Of a stretch of DNA of 64,000 nucleotides, positions 37,996 to 47,212 are shown piece after piece. The DNA lies in contig NC_054541.1 of NCBI RefSeq assembly GCF_017654505.1, forward strand, positions 45,674,486 through 45,738,485, given 5' to 3'. The DNA is from Polyodon spathula. Its lineage: Eukaryota; Chordata; Actinopteri; Acipenseriformes; Polyodontidae. The stretch's first letter is position 1, and the number at the start of each line of letters is the position of its first letter. Position numbers and translations under genes: made by a program. The notes under the pieces were generated by a model, which was not told the DNA's origin, did no database searches, and saw only the letters and a program-made list of their open reading frames with translations.

Positions 37996-38278
37996 ACTAA
38001 CTTATAAGACGTTACAGAATTTAATAATAATACATTCATGACACAGAAACATGTACAGGTAGCTAGCATATAGAGAAGCGTAAACCAAGGCATGTAAGTT
38101 GACAACAAGGTATAACTCTAATAATAAAACAACAAATGTTATAATAAAGGCTTTAGACTACAAAGCAACGAGAAAAAGACCAGCTTACCTTGAAACAAGA
38201 GCAACAGGTAAAACAGTACCACAGTCCAGGATATCATTAATTTTAAATTCCTCTTACTGATCATTTCAGTGTTGCGTC
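1..38278 (-). CDS. otogl: otogelin-like protein gene, 5' part (36 coding exons, runs off left edge)
   Basis: Large secreted mucin-related glycoprotein. In vertebrates OTOGL is a component of the acellular membranes of the inner ear (tectorial, otolithic and cupular membranes), and human loss causes DFNB84B deafness. I see 36 exons with GT..AG borders and consistent phases, giving 5,457 nt (1,819 codons) from the ATG at 38264-38262 to about position 6. Order by residue: signal peptide 1-25, EGF-like about 82-112, VWD1 about 123-290, C8 and TIL 1 to about 464, VWD2 about 481-650, C8 and TIL 2 to about 931, VWD3 about 945-1112, C8-3 about 1113-1204, AbfB-like about 1213-1362, Cys-rich TIL-like 1362-1428, Thr/Ser/Pro-rich 1428-1819+. 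OTOGL is preferred over OTOG because blocks such as [29 protein letters not shown] and [10 protein letters not shown] fit my memory of OTOGL more closely. Human OTOGL is about 2,300 residues, so the C-terminal fifth is missing at the window edge. No frameshift or stop was found. Confidence 0.93.
1444..1523 (-). CDS. otogl: otogl exon 35: TIL-like end
   Basis: 80-nt exon, acceptor TTCAAATAG, donor GGACT/GTAAGT. It encodes [20 protein letters not shown] and then CVYPEDC, residues about 1401-1428. Confidence 0.93.
1648..1765 (-). CDS. otogl: otogl exon 34: Cys-rich region before the mucin domain
   Basis: 118-nt exon, acceptor ATTTTGTCAG, donor CCCCT/GTAAGT. It encodes [20 protein letters not shown] and then [17 protein letters not shown], residues about 1362-1401. 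CEWRY..C..PC..TCSDP is characteristic of the family. Confidence 0.94.
3276..3554 (-). CDS. otogl: otogl exon 33: AbfB-like domain, second part
   Basis: 279-nt exon, acceptor TTTCTCACAG, donor CGAAG/GTGAGC. It encodes residues about 1269-1362, with [44 protein letters not shown] and [12 protein letters not shown]. The ERPNYFL...F.HH.G...GY.SFE.Y...G.F pattern is that of the arabinofuranosidase-B-like (AbfB) fold found in otogelins. It is a binding or structural module there, with no enzymatic role implied. Confidence 0.95.
4771..4828. repeat. (AT)29 microsatellite
   Basis: Uninterrupted AT dinucleotide run in otogl intron 33's neighbour region (intron between exons 33 and 32). Confidence 0.97.
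5121..5330 (+). pseudogene. DUF3504/Crypton-type N-terminal domain fragment
   Basis: An open stretch in otogl intron 32, antisense to the gene, reads [40 protein letters not shown] and [19 protein letters not shown]. The pattern of an acidic helix, then LN.LLRE.YA.VRN..GE.Y...TL..MR..LQ, resembles the N-terminal segment shared by Crypton tyrosine recombinases and their domesticated relatives (KIAA1958, QRICH1, ZMYM2-4). The frame then runs into AT-rich low complexity (TTTA repeats), and no recombinase catalytic part is visible. It is probably a truncated transposon or retrocopy fragment. The assignment is from pattern memory only. Confidence 0.45.
5830..5877 (+). repeat. interstitial telomeric repeat (TTAGGG)n
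   Basis: About eight TTAGGG units, two with an extra T, in otogl intron 32. It is the vertebrate telomere motif at an internal site. Confidence 0.95.
6042..6209 (-). CDS. otogl: otogl exon 32: AbfB-like domain, first part
   Basis: 168-nt exon, acceptor TTTTTTTTAG, donor CTCAC/GTAAGC. It encodes [20 protein letters not shown] and then [20 protein letters not shown], residues about 1213-1269. Confidence 0.92.
6314..6404. repeat. compound (TA)n(CA)n microsatellite
   Basis: TA run to 6359 followed by a CA run to 6404. It lies about 105 bp upstream of otogl exon 32's acceptor in gene direction. Confidence 0.97.
6844..6870 (-). CDS. otogl: otogl exon 31: 27-nt micro-exon
   Basis: 27-nt exon, acceptor ACAATTTTCAG, donor CCAAG/GTATGT. 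It encodes YDCEYYNQ, residues about 1204-1213, matching the DCEYYN link between C8-3 and the next domain. Phases 1 and 1 mean it could be skipped without a frameshift. Confidence 0.88.
8115..8271 (-). CDS. otogl: otogl exon 30: C8-3 end
   Basis: 157-nt exon, acceptor TTCTCTCCTCAG, donor TGCT/GTAAGT. It encodes [20 protein letters not shown], then [19 protein letters not shown] and VHWRSPTVC, residues 1152-1204. It is one of the clearest diagnostic blocks for the otogelin family. Confidence 0.96.
8993..9109 (-). CDS. otogl: otogl exon 29: C8-3 start
   Basis: 117-nt exon, acceptor TTTCCCACAG, donor AATGTG/GTAGGT. It encodes [20 protein letters not shown] and then [19 protein letters not shown], residues 1113-1151. 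Confidence 0.94.
9420..9539 (-). CDS. otogl: otogl exon 28: VWD3 core and exit
   Basis: 120-nt exon, acceptor TACATTTTCAG, donor GGACAG/GTACAG. It encodes [20 protein letters not shown] and then [13 protein letters not shown], residues 1073-1112. A strong internal donor-like GAG/GTGAGC lies inside the exon. Using it would drop GDSWALGQ, so it is probably silent. Confidence 0.93.
10171..10317 (-). CDS. otogl: otogl exon 27: VWD3 continued
   Basis: 147-nt exon, acceptor TTTGTTTAG, donor TGGAAG/GTGAGC. It encodes residues 1024-1072, with [19 protein letters not shown] and [19 protein letters not shown]. Confidence 0.93.
10587..10721 (-). CDS. otogl: otogl exon 26: VWD3 continued
   Basis: 135-nt exon, acceptor TTATTTCAG, donor CCCG/GTTAGT (a less usual +3 T donor). 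It encodes [19 protein letters not shown] and then [19 protein letters not shown], residues 979-1023. Confidence 0.92.
12716..13662. repeat. 29-bp minisatellite, about 33 units, in otogl intron 25
   Basis: The unit is GTAGGTGATGGTATAG followed by ATCACAGCACTCT. Variants carry GGAGGTA or GAAGGTA in place of GATGGTA, and some units lack a CT. Units at the right end are more degenerate (ATAGATGG, CACTGCAC), which suggests older edges and a recently homogenised core. Confidence 0.97.
14311..14378 (-). mobile_element. tRNA-derived SINE head
   Basis: On the minus strand AGTGCAATGGTTAGCACACC (A box) is followed by GGGTTGTTCAAAGCC (B box). No body was identified. Confidence 0.5.
15385..15476 (-). 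mobile_element. probable tRNA-derived SINE head
   Basis: On the minus strand: AGTGGCAAGTATTACAAGCA, then GGCCTGGGTTTGAACTTGCC, which resembles A and B boxes. Weak. Confidence 0.35.
16676..16814 (-). CDS. otogl: otogl exon 25: start of VWD3
   Basis: 139-nt exon, acceptor TCTTTCCAG, donor GTAAAG/GTAGGG. It encodes residues about 932-978, with [20 protein letters not shown] and [22 protein letters not shown] is a likely glycosylation site. The intron after it is the longest in the window (about 6 kb) and carries the 29-bp minisatellite. Confidence 0.94.
17320..17427 (-). CDS. otogl: otogl exon 24
   Basis: 108-nt exon, acceptor TCTTCCCAG, donor AAATG/GTATGT. It encodes [18 protein letters not shown] and then [15 protein letters not shown], residues about 896-932. 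Confidence 0.92.
17910..18081 (-). CDS. otogl: otogl exon 23: second TIL-2 unit
   Basis: 172-nt exon, acceptor TTTCTGCAG, donor GCAGG/GTAAGA. It encodes residues about 839-896, with [17 protein letters not shown] and [23 protein letters not shown] is a probable N-glycosylation site. Confidence 0.93.
18715..18758 (-). CDS. otogl: otogl exon 22
   Basis: 44-nt exon, acceptor TTCTCCAG, donor CCAG/GTATGT. It encodes [14 protein letters not shown], residues about 824-839, matching the C.C.NG...C element that links the TIL-2 sub-units. Confidence 0.88.
18815..18903. repeat. (CAA)n(ATT)n microsatellite
   Basis: Short CAA run then about 24 ATT units in otogl intron 21, about 55 bp from exon 22. Confidence 0.97.
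19050..19361. mobile_element. mariner/Tc1-like MITE, copy B
   Basis: It begins TACAGCTATGGGCACAAG and ends GGTGATGCAATCTTTTGGCC then ACAGCTGA, the inverse of its start. The interior aligns with copy A (CCTATAGAATTAAC, ACATACCGC, AATCTAACATGAA). It ends 28 bp from the donor of otogl exon 21. Confidence 0.75.
19390..19464 (-). CDS. otogl: otogl exon 21
   Basis: 75-nt exon, acceptor TTGTTTCAG, donor CCCTG/GTGAGC. It encodes [19 protein letters not shown], residues about 799-824. A mariner-like MITE end lies 28 bases downstream of the donor. Confidence 0.9.
19972..20137 (-). CDS. otogl: otogl exon 20: TIL-2 domain, acceptor next to minisatellite
   Basis: 166-nt exon encoding residues about 744-799. 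The acceptor GCTCTTGCTGGGTAG before 20137 is preferred because it yields [13 protein letters not shown], which restores the Cys spacing expected after C8-2. An AG about 17 bases further in would drop that segment. It continues [20 protein letters not shown] and then [20 protein letters not shown]. The donor is ACGGA/GTGAGT. The pyrimidine tract of the acceptor is formed by the first unit of the 49-bp array. Confidence 0.9.
20143..20811. repeat. 49-bp minisatellite, 14 units, at the otogl exon 20 acceptor
   Basis: The + strand unit begins CAGCAAGAGCAGCTTC and ends ACACATACACTCCTA. There are fourteen head-to-tail copies with few changes: the first four have TTCACTC, units 5-11 TTCGCTC, units 12-13 TTCACTC, and the last TTCGCTC. 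49 is one more than a multiple of three and the unit has no + strand stop, so all three + frames look open for about 250 codons. That is an artefact, not a protein. On the gene strand each unit contains TGCTCTTGCTGTAG/G, a copy of the neighbouring true acceptor. Confidence 0.97.
20985..21130. repeat. dispersed repeat, copy 1
   Basis: It shares GTGACACAG.CTAGA, TATA.AAGTAAGA, TGATCTG.CACT and AAAACACTGCTGTGCACTAG in the same order with 52601-52731. The family is not named. Confidence 0.6.
21564..21773 (-). CDS. otogl: otogl exon 19: C8-2 domain
   Basis: 210-nt exon, acceptor TTGTTTTAG, donor AATGTG/GTAAGT. It encodes residues about 674-744, with [40 protein letters not shown] and [13 protein letters not shown]. 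It is a full C8 domain. Confidence 0.94.
22347..22471 (-). CDS. otogl: otogl exon 18: VWD2 exit
   Basis: 125-nt exon, acceptor TTCTTTCAG, donor AAACG/GTACAT. It encodes [20 protein letters not shown] and then [16 protein letters not shown], residues about 632-674. Confidence 0.93.
23189..23366 (-). CDS. otogl: otogl exon 17: VWD2 core
   Basis: 178-nt exon, acceptor CCCTTGCAG, donor GATTTTTT/GTAAGT. It encodes residues about 573-632, with [20 protein letters not shown] and [16 protein letters not shown]. The motif is GLCGTFNG, so the first Cys of CGLCG is absent, as in the family's second VWD. Confidence 0.94.
24599..24731 (-). CDS. otogl: otogl exon 16: VWD2 continued
   Basis: 133-nt exon, acceptor TTCTTGTGCAG, donor GATG/GTAAGA. 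It encodes [20 protein letters not shown] and then [16 protein letters not shown], residues 529-573. Confidence 0.92.
24937..25027. repeat. (CT)45 microsatellite
   Basis: Pure CT run in otogl intron 15. On the transcribed strand it gives a (GA)n purine tract. Confidence 0.98.
25860..26005 (-). CDS. otogl: otogl exon 15: start of VWD2
   Basis: 146-nt exon, acceptor TTGGTACAG, donor GGTGAG/GTAACA. It encodes [20 protein letters not shown] and then [20 protein letters not shown], residues 480-528. Two overlapping donors exist (GCG/GTGAGG and GAG/GTAACA). The second keeps the frame with exon 16. Confidence 0.93.
26122..26285. mobile_element. hAT-like palindromic MITE, copy 1
   Basis: It opens GGGTGACCAATCACGCTCCT, has an interior TTCCACTCCTGGTTTAACAG and TACTTCAGGGTCT, and ends AAAGACCAGGAATGGAATGG. 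It is near-identical in layout to the copy at 29,959. Intron 14. Confidence 0.7.
26649..26695 (-). CDS. otogl: otogl exon 14: short VWC-like linker
   Basis: 47-nt exon. The acceptor CTCTTGCAG at 26696 is chosen over an AG nine bases further in, because the frame then gives [16 protein letters not shown], which matches the family pattern C.C..G.WNCT...C. The donor is ACAG/GTAGTT. Residues about 464-480, with likely N-glycosylation at NCT. Confidence 0.9.
26706..26768. repeat. (AAT)n microsatellite
   Basis: About 20 AAT units beginning about 10 bp upstream of the exon 14 acceptor (gene sense). They therefore sit where the branch point and pyrimidine tract should be; the gene strand reads ATT. 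Confidence 0.97.
27350..27458 (-). CDS. otogl: otogl exon 13: TIL-1 end
   Basis: 109-nt exon, acceptor CCTGTGATCAG, donor GTCTG/GTAAGA. It encodes [20 protein letters not shown] and then [16 protein letters not shown], residues about 428-464. Confidence 0.93.
27684..27762. repeat. (TA)39 microsatellite
   Basis: Pure TA run inside the 505-bp otogl intron 12. Confidence 0.98.
27809..27912 (+). repeat. 100-base G-rich tract
   Basis: Runs of 7-22 G separated by single T, A or CC on the + strand, in the same small intron as the TA run. It has strong G-quadruplex potential on the template strand of otogl. Confidence 0.97.
27964..28089 (-). CDS. otogl: otogl exon 12: TIL-1 domain
   Basis: 126-nt exon, acceptor TCTGTTTGCAG, donor CTGACG/GTAAGC. 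It encodes [20 protein letters not shown] and then [19 protein letters not shown], residues about 386-428, a trypsin-inhibitor-like Cys-rich unit. This block is one of the strongest matches to OTOGL as distinct from OTOG. Confidence 0.95.
28192..28298 (-). CDS. otogl: otogl exon 11: C8-1 end
   Basis: 107-nt exon, acceptor CTGGAACAG, donor TTGCA/GTAAGT. It encodes [18 protein letters not shown] and then [17 protein letters not shown], residues about 350-386. Confidence 0.93.
29213..29319 (-). CDS. otogl: otogl exon 10: C8-1 domain
   Basis: 107-nt exon, acceptor TGATGCAG, donor TGTGT/GTAAGT. It encodes [20 protein letters not shown] and then [16 protein letters not shown], residues about 315-350. 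The C..L....F..CH..I.P..Y...C..D.C spacing is that of a C8 domain. Confidence 0.93.
29356..29411. repeat. (CAA)n(TAA)n microsatellite
   Basis: Short CAA run followed by about 12 TAA units, just upstream of exon 10 in gene direction. Confidence 0.95.
29776..29900 (-). CDS. otogl: otogl exon 9: end of VWD1
   Basis: 125-nt exon, acceptor TTTTCTCCAG, donor ATGGAA/GTGAGT. It encodes [18 protein letters not shown], then [17 protein letters not shown], residues about 273-314. FGNSW is the usual VWD exit motif. Confidence 0.93.
29959..30120. mobile_element. hAT-like palindromic MITE, copy 2
   Basis: It starts CAGGGGTATCCAATCATGGT and ends GACAGCTTTGGTCACCCCA, which are inverted relatives. It shares the interior TTCCACTCCAGGTTTAACAG with copy 1. 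Intron 8. Confidence 0.75.
30837..31042 (-). CDS. otogl: otogl exon 8: VWD1 core with CGLCGNYND
   Basis: 206-nt exon, acceptor TTGTGTTTCAG, donor TACA/GTAAGA. It encodes residues about 204-273, including [19 protein letters not shown] and [23 protein letters not shown] is the conserved CxxC-bearing motif of VWD domains. It is complete here but reduced to GLCG and GMCG in VWD2 and VWD3. Confidence 0.95.
31668..31815 (-). mobile_element. tRNA-derived CORE-SINE (MIR-like)
   Basis: On the minus strand: a tRNA-like head with A box TGGTGGATAGAGCC and B box AGGTCACAGGTTCAAATTCC, followed by a CORE-like GGACGACCTTGAACAAGTTA CTCGATCTCTCTGT. The order and spacing follow MIR/CORE-SINEs. Otogl intron 7, same strand as the gene. 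Confidence 0.7.
32395..32516 (-). CDS. otogl: otogl exon 7: VWD1 continued
   Basis: 122-nt exon, acceptor AATTTGCAG, donor ATAAG/GTAACT. It encodes [20 protein letters not shown] and then [20 protein letters not shown], residues 164-204. Confidence 0.92.
33177..33331 (-). CDS. otogl: otogl exon 6: start of VWD1
   Basis: 155-nt exon, acceptor TTCCTTAG, donor ATCTGG/GTATGG. It encodes [20 protein letters not shown], then [21 protein letters not shown], residues 112-163. C..WG..H...FDG..Y.F.G.C.Y.LA.DC is the signature opening of a von Willebrand factor type D domain. Confidence 0.93.
34985..35083. repeat. 24-bp tandem repeat, about 4 units
   Basis: Unit AAACTTGATTTCAGTTGCAT plus TGGA, four slightly diverged copies in otogl intron 5. 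Confidence 0.85.
35276..35368 (-). CDS. otogl: otogl exon 5: EGF-like module
   Basis: 93-nt exon, acceptor CCTTTCAG, donor GATCA/GTGAGT. It encodes a six-cysteine EGF-like unit, [16 protein letters not shown] then [14 protein letters not shown], residues about 82-112. The same small module stands before VWD1 in otogelins. Confidence 0.9.
36372..36451 (-). CDS. otogl: otogl exon 4
   Basis: 80-nt exon, acceptor GACGTACAG, donor CTACAG/GTAACT. It encodes [19 protein letters not shown] and ends TRDADTPT, residues about 54-81. It is the linker before the EGF-like module. NRS is a possible N-glycosylation site. Confidence 0.78.
36799..36847 (-). CDS. otogl: otogl exon 3
   Basis: 49-nt exon, acceptor TTCATTCCAG, donor AAGAG/GTAGGT. 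It encodes [15 protein letters not shown], residues about 38-54, a non-domain linker that is poorly conserved in the family. It ends in phase 2, which fixes the acceptor of exon 4 at 36451 rather than at an upstream AG at 36459. Confidence 0.7.
36932..37219. mobile_element. mariner/Tc1-like MITE, copy A
   Basis: It begins TACAGCTATGGTCAAAAG with a GTATCACC continuation and ends with the inverted form GGTGATGCAAAACGTTTGGC then CATA. The interior is AT-rich, non-coding and shared with the copy at 19,050. It lies in otogl intron 2. Confidence 0.75.
37535..37570 (-). CDS. otogl: otogl exon 2
   Basis: 36-nt exon between CTAAAACC-type acceptor (TTTTAG) and donor AAAG/GTAAGT. It encodes [13 protein letters not shown], residues 26-38. 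Cleavage of the signal peptide probably falls here. The small size makes this the least independently supported pair with exon 3, but phases 1 and 1 fit both neighbours. Confidence 0.7.
37963..37993. repeat. (GT)15 microsatellite
   Basis: GT run in otogl intron 1. Confidence 0.95.
38189..38278 (-). CDS. otogl: otogl exon 1: start codon and signal peptide
   Basis: The ATG is at 38264-38262. It encodes residues 1-25 with a basic n-region (MISKRNLK) and a hydrophobic core [11 protein letters not shown], a classical secretory signal. The donor is CAAG/GTAAGC after 38189, ending in phase 1. Bases 38265-38278 are 5'UTR. Confidence 0.88.
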
Positions 38279-38652
38279 CTAAATAGAAATCAGTAATAAA
38301 ATTATGAGGGCATCTTAATGTATGTGTTAGTTTAGATGTGTTTTTTGATCTGTGTTGTCAGAATTTGTACAGAAATGCCGTCGCTATGTCTTTCTGAGCG
38401 GCAGAAATCCTTCCTCCGACACAAATCTTTGCAGGCACTCTCAAATCTTCATGAAATCTTTCTTGGAGCAGTTGGTCTCATTAGTAATGCTTGGTAACTC
38501 CTTACCGGCGGGTGTATTAGTTACACTGACTCACAGTCGTCTTGCAAATTCTACCTGTCCTAATGCCCAGCCTGAATTAATGCCTTCTTAGTTAAATTAC
38601 TCGACTAGCAAAATATAATGCCATGTCACGCGTTAACAACACCTGAACTTAC

Positions 38653-38720
38653 CGACTGCCCTAGATCATTTGTAATTGTGAGAATGTGTTGACCAATCTG
38701 TTATTTTCGCACCTGTACCA
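38653..38720 (-). other. otogl: candidate non-coding first exon of otogl (right limit not defined)
   Basis: Exon 1 with the ATG is preceded by a convincing splice acceptor (TTTCTATTTAG before 38278), which implies an upstream 5'UTR exon. The best donor upstream on the minus strand is GTCG/GTAAGTTCAG, with its last exon base at 38653. This would make a 374-bp intron. The transcription start cannot be placed from sequence, so the right limit given is arbitrary. Confidence 0.45.
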
Positions 38721-39105
38721 GATTTGTAACCTACTATCGGATCAATTTGTATCTTTAGTTTGCACCCGTCTTTGTATTTCACATTCCCTAATGACCTATA
38801 CTCTTTCTCCATTTTGGCACAAAATACCTGACGGGACCCTAAACATGCAACTGGATATACAAAGGATGGGCACACGTGTTAACTGTCGGAAGGTTCTTTT
38901 CACTTTCTCTGCTATGGAATTTGATAGGCAGATGTACAGTACATTGACACAGGTAACTCCCTAATAACTACAGTGGACCTTAAAATTACTGTCTTTGTTA
39001 TAAATGGTAACAGCTACCTTCTCTGCAATTATTATTATTTTTAACTGTACTGGTAGGGTATCTATTATTGATTCAAAACACTTGAACAATGTATGTAAGA
39101 TACAA

Positions 39106-39166
<61 letters not shown>

Positions 39167-41026
39167 TTGAAACTTTTTTTGGCATCGCTTCTTGTCATGT
39201 TTTCTTTGAAATCTGAGCTAGACAGTTTTGTAATGGTCCAGCCAGTCACCATACATGAACCTTACTGAAAGCATGGCAAAAGATATTAAGAACGACTTAG
39301 TCTAAACATTCGTCATTGAATGTAAGTTTTTGAAATTCTGACTATTTCATTTGTAACGAGATATTGCAGTTTCATATTGAATCTGTAATTTAACTTGACC
39401 TGCAGGGTACCTTAGAAGATAATTAAAAATGAAGATAAAGCTTGAGATAATCAGTTCAATACAAATCTTAACCTTGTCATCCTCAATTCAGACAATGAGT
39501 ACATTATTCTCCTGCAGGTGATCCATATCTGTGTTATTTTGGTATGTAAGGTATGTTTGGGCTCCCCTAAAACTGTCTGAAGAAATAATGTCTTCTGAAG
39601 TAAATTCTTGTTTCAACATTAGATTTTTTGGAAGCAGTGTACAAGTGATTTGTGTTAAGCTGCTTAGCTCTTTAAAGCCTTTAAAAAACTCTTAGAACTC
39701 TGTATCTATTAATAGTGTCATTCAGATGTTTCTAAATCAACCTTTGGTGACAAATCAATGTTCTGATGTTAAAAATGTAAACATTTAACTACCTTAAAAT
39801 GCTCTCTTCATATTTTCCATGTTTTGCACATGGCATTCAAAGAGGAAGTTTTCAACCGATGATTAAAGCCCTTCCTTTTTTCACGAAATGGATGCAAGAC
39901 TAACATCACTAATACACAGCTTCTGTGACATGAGTAACACTTTGTTATTTATTACCAACACTATTTTTTTATTTTATTAACATGACAATTTAATATAAAC
40001 GGGCGAACATGTTATATTAAAGCTACACTTTGTAATAACGTTTAGATCAGCATTTAAATTCATCAAACAGATAACAGGATCATAGCTACCAACAGCCAAC
40101 ACTTTAGAAAGAATATAATAGATGAAAAATACAAACAGATTCCAATGGATGTCATTCCAGATTTGTTAATCTTTTTAAGACTGCCATCTAGTGTAAAACA
40201 TGTAGCATTACTGCAGATACATATGTACAATTTCCGGTCCAGGTACTACTTAAGACAATTTGGAGATAAAAACAAAATAAAATTAAAAAAACAAACAAGG
40301 GCATTAGATTATAGAACTCATAATCCACTTTGAAAATAAATTGCCCAGTCTACTGAACCTCCAACTACATACATGAAAATATTTACAAATGTATTCACAG
40401 GATGCAACATTTAGGTTGGAAATATTACATACAATTATAAAATCACCAAGATAAAACTTTAATTGTATTATATGTAGCTGTAATTCTTGTATTCATAAAC
40501 AGTAATTACTACAACCTATTTGCACTAATCTTGGGGCTACTTCTGTAAAAATTTGGTATGCCAAAATCCATGCCAATTGGGTTATGTGAAACCAGCTACA
40601 CGAGCTTGGATTCTTCTCTCCTAATCAGTACCGAATGGGTGACCCTCAAAAACTATTAGGTGCATTGGGAAGCGCCAATGAACACCTCACTACTTTTTAG
40701 CAACTCGGGACAAGGTGTAAATTTAAATGGATCTGACCCCTAACCTTTAGTGCTTTTGTAGTTCTCGTGCAGGTAGTTTGACAGATTGCGATAAGAATGA
40801 ATCTTGGTGCTAATGAAGGTCTTGCGAAAAGAAAAGCCTTTAAATAGTTAGCCCAGGAGTTGATAGTTCAAACTAAATCAATATAACACCTCCATTTGTG
40901 TCGGTTCACCATAACGGCTAAATCAGAACTCACATTTAGACCCAAATCTTTTAAGACACACGTGTGGATTACATTTAAATACTTAAATAAAAAGACAAGA
41001 CAGTGTGGGTTGAACTTTTGTCCAGA
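38721..41026. other. interval between rps16 and otogl
   Basis: It holds the otogl upstream region and a TA microsatellite. No coding exon was recognised. The short open frames here lack family motifs. Confidence 0.7.
39109..39164. repeat. (TA)28 microsatellite
   Basis: TA run in the interval between rps16 and otogl. Confidence 0.97.
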
Positions 41027-44502
<3,476 letters not shown>

Positions 44503-44770
44503 ACCGAGCGGGTTTCCCACTCAGGCTATCAGGGGCTGCAGAACCACACCGGAAAAGACGTTTACGGCACTGGGGTGGCGGGGTGATCCGTACGACAGTT
44601 TGACAGGATTTACGTGTCACCTGGTTGCCTTGGAGCTACACACAGTTTCAATGGCCTGATGCAATGGCGTCTCTGTACAGATCCTATGCATAGGGTGACT
44701 AGTCCCGGCGTCGTGACATTTTATATGGTTTTAGATGTAGGACAAAAAGAATAAAAAGCAATGTATGATG

Positions 44771-44776
<6 letters not shown>

Positions 44777-44843
<67 letters not shown>
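44777..44843. repeat. (TA)33 microsatellite
   Basis: TA run about 275 bp upstream of the rps16 start site. Confidence 0.97.
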
Positions 44844-44846
<3 letters not shown>

Positions 44847-45099
44847 GAAAAGGTTTTTAAAAAATGTACACAAAAAGTTTAAAAGATTAAAAAATATTTT
44901 ATTTTCAGGACGTTTCGGGCAAAAGTCCTTCAGCTGTTTAAAAAGAAAACAAACACAGCGTGTTATATAGTTAATATAGAAAAAAATTTCGTTATGCTTT
45001 TTTTATGGAACACGAGGAGTTTAGACTTTCTCATAAAATAGGTTTTGACCACTAATCCAAACGCTGGTGGTTTTGCGAAACAAAAACTAGTTGTTTATA

Positions 45100-45101
<2 letters not shown>

Positions 45102-45145
<44 letters not shown>

Positions 45146-45146
45146 T
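45102..45146. repeat. (ATT)n microsatellite
   Basis: About 15 ATT units. A short (TTTA)n run follows at 45237-45260. Confidence 0.95.
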
Positions 45147-45799
45147 ACTGTTGTAGTCTTGGAACTTTAATAAAGTGTATTTTCAATATCTGCCACAAGA
45201 TGGCGACAGAACACTAGAACGTGAAAGAGATTGTCATTTATTTATTTATTTATTTATTTTGCCAAATCACAATCTTGATTTGATTTCCAAATTGTTTCTA
45301 ATTGTAAAATGTAAGCTGTTAGTCGAATTCAAATTGATACCATGCTTTACACCTGAATACACAGTTCATAAGGTTCTCTTGGCATGTATGTGATAGCGTA
45401 GTCATTGTAGGGCAGTAATAGCAATAATATATACAAACAAAAAGTTACAGACGTCACAGTATATATACACACTGACTGCACTGACTGTTTTCAATGCATT
45501 TAGATTTTCCCTCGGTTAGAATGAATGCGTTTTGTTCTGCATACCTGTTGTCTCCTGGCTTCTTATAGACTATAGTTTAACAAAGTGTTTATTAGACCCA
45601 GTATAAAGTACTGCCTATTTGTATAGCTGCTGGGAAACTTGGTAGTTCACTACAGTATGGCAATATCTTACTTGTTAATCACTCAGAATATTACTCATAA
45701 CTGTAAAATATGACACCTAATCCAGTTTAAAAATATTTGCTATTTGGGTGACAGGACTTAAAATAACACAATTTATGATGTTTTTATTTTAACATTTAG

Positions 45800-46012
45800 A
45801 AAGAGGAAGAGATACAAAACCTGGACGTTTTAAGTGATATGTATTCATTATCTGACACTGACAAATCAGAGGTGAAAAGTAGTGACGATGAATACAGTGT
45901 AGATGAATCACTGCTCAACCAAAGCAAAAGTGTGCTTGTGATCAAAGTACAGACGATCAAGTTTCAAATACAGAAGTTAAAAAAAAAAAAAAAAAAAAAA
46001 AACATTAACTGA
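45800..46012 (+). other. unrecognised acidic open segment with acceptor-like start and A-run
   Basis: After TTTTAACATTTAG (a good 3' splice site shape) the + strand is open for about 60 codons: KEEEIQNLDVLSDMYSLSDT, DKSEVKSSDDEYSVDES, then LLNQSKSVLVIKVQ. It ends in a 24-base A run (45979-46002) and TGA. The Ser/Asp/Glu-rich composition is unlike random AT-rich sequence. It could be an internal exon of an unseen gene, the N-terminal acidic part of a decayed transposase, or a retrocopy 3' end. I do not recognise it. Confidence 0.3.
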
Positions 46013-46570
46013 CCAACTTTTAGCCACCTCAGGTAGAATTATTTTATTTAAACAGCATAGTATTTTATTTATTTTTTTAATACTTGTACAATTGTATGTT
46101 TTTGTGATTAGTCTAGTCTGGAAAGAAGCATTTAAAGAGTGATTTTAGCAGTGATCTGTTTTAATGATATTTTATAAATATTTATATTTACACTGACATG
46201 AAATCCAATGGTGTCATTAAGTGAGTCTTAGCTTACTTTCTTCTCAGTTCAAGGTTAATTAATTTTTTAGTGAATTCTCTTCTAGTGTAATTTATTGTAA
46301 ATTTCATAATTTCTTGCTAATTTTAACAATTACCTGTGGGTTACAACCATGAGTGGTGTTCTCCTTGAGAAAGGCGTTCTGGAGAGGTGAAACAATGCCA
46401 CGAATGAAGAACATTCTGTTTTGGGCAGCACATCAAATATAACAAAGCACCAAACACCTGCTTTACCCCGAAATACCACTGAAGGTATAATAAGTAAATA
46501 GAATAAAACATGTCTTCTATACTGAATGGAGCCAATGCATATCTATACATTTAACTGTCACATGTTCTAA

Positions 46571-46575
46571 AATAT

Positions 46576-46651
<76 letters not shown>
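46571..46651. repeat. (TA)n microsatellite
   Basis: Long TA run with one interruption. It ends directly at a Tc1/mariner-like terminal sequence. Confidence 0.96.
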
Positions 46652-46655
<4 letters not shown>

Positions 46656-46661
46656 CACACA

Positions 46662-46733
46662 CAGCTCTGGAAAAAATTAAGAGACCACTACAAAATTATC
46701 AGTTTCTCTGGTTTTACTATTTATAGAGGCCTT
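46662..46733 (+). mobile_element. Tc1/mariner-like terminal fragment
   Basis: CAGCTCTGGAAAAAATTAAG then AGACCACTACAAAATTATCA is a terminal sequence I know from widespread fish DNA transposons. Only this end is visible, at the edge of a TA microsatellite. Confidence 0.55.
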
Positions 46734-47212
46734 CCAAAAGATTCTGTATCATTAACTGTAAAAGGTGTGTCCAGTTTATTTTTTTATTTTTTTTTACATG
46801 TGACCTAGAGTCTGTTCACTGTTATTGTTGTTACTATAAGTGCACATTTTAATTACATAATTGCTGGACTATCTGCTTACATGGAGATGAAATAATGTTT
46901 TTTAAGTATTGATTTATTTTACTTTTTGTATCTAATGATTTTCAAATTAAAATATTTGTATTGTAACTAATAATAATAAATACAATTTACGGGAAAAAAA
47001 AATTATATTTTTGTCCCCTTATTGAATCAGTAGTATTACCACTGTGCATTGTGGATATTATTTCTGTTTAAATTGATTTTTTTTTTTTTTTTTTTTTTCA
47101 AATTAAGAATTTTTTTAGTCATAGGGGTAGATCATTATCTTCTGGTGTTGCAAATAGTAGTTTGTCAATCGTTCCATAACAACACAAATTACATAAAGCA
47201 AATCCTCAAGTG

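Noticed and set aside
1..38278. Gel-forming mucin (MUC2/MUC5), FCGBP or OTOG as identity of the large gene
   Set aside because: The EGF-like unit before VWD1, the AbfB-like domain and several blocks fit OTOGL better. FCGBP lacks a mucin exon in this position.
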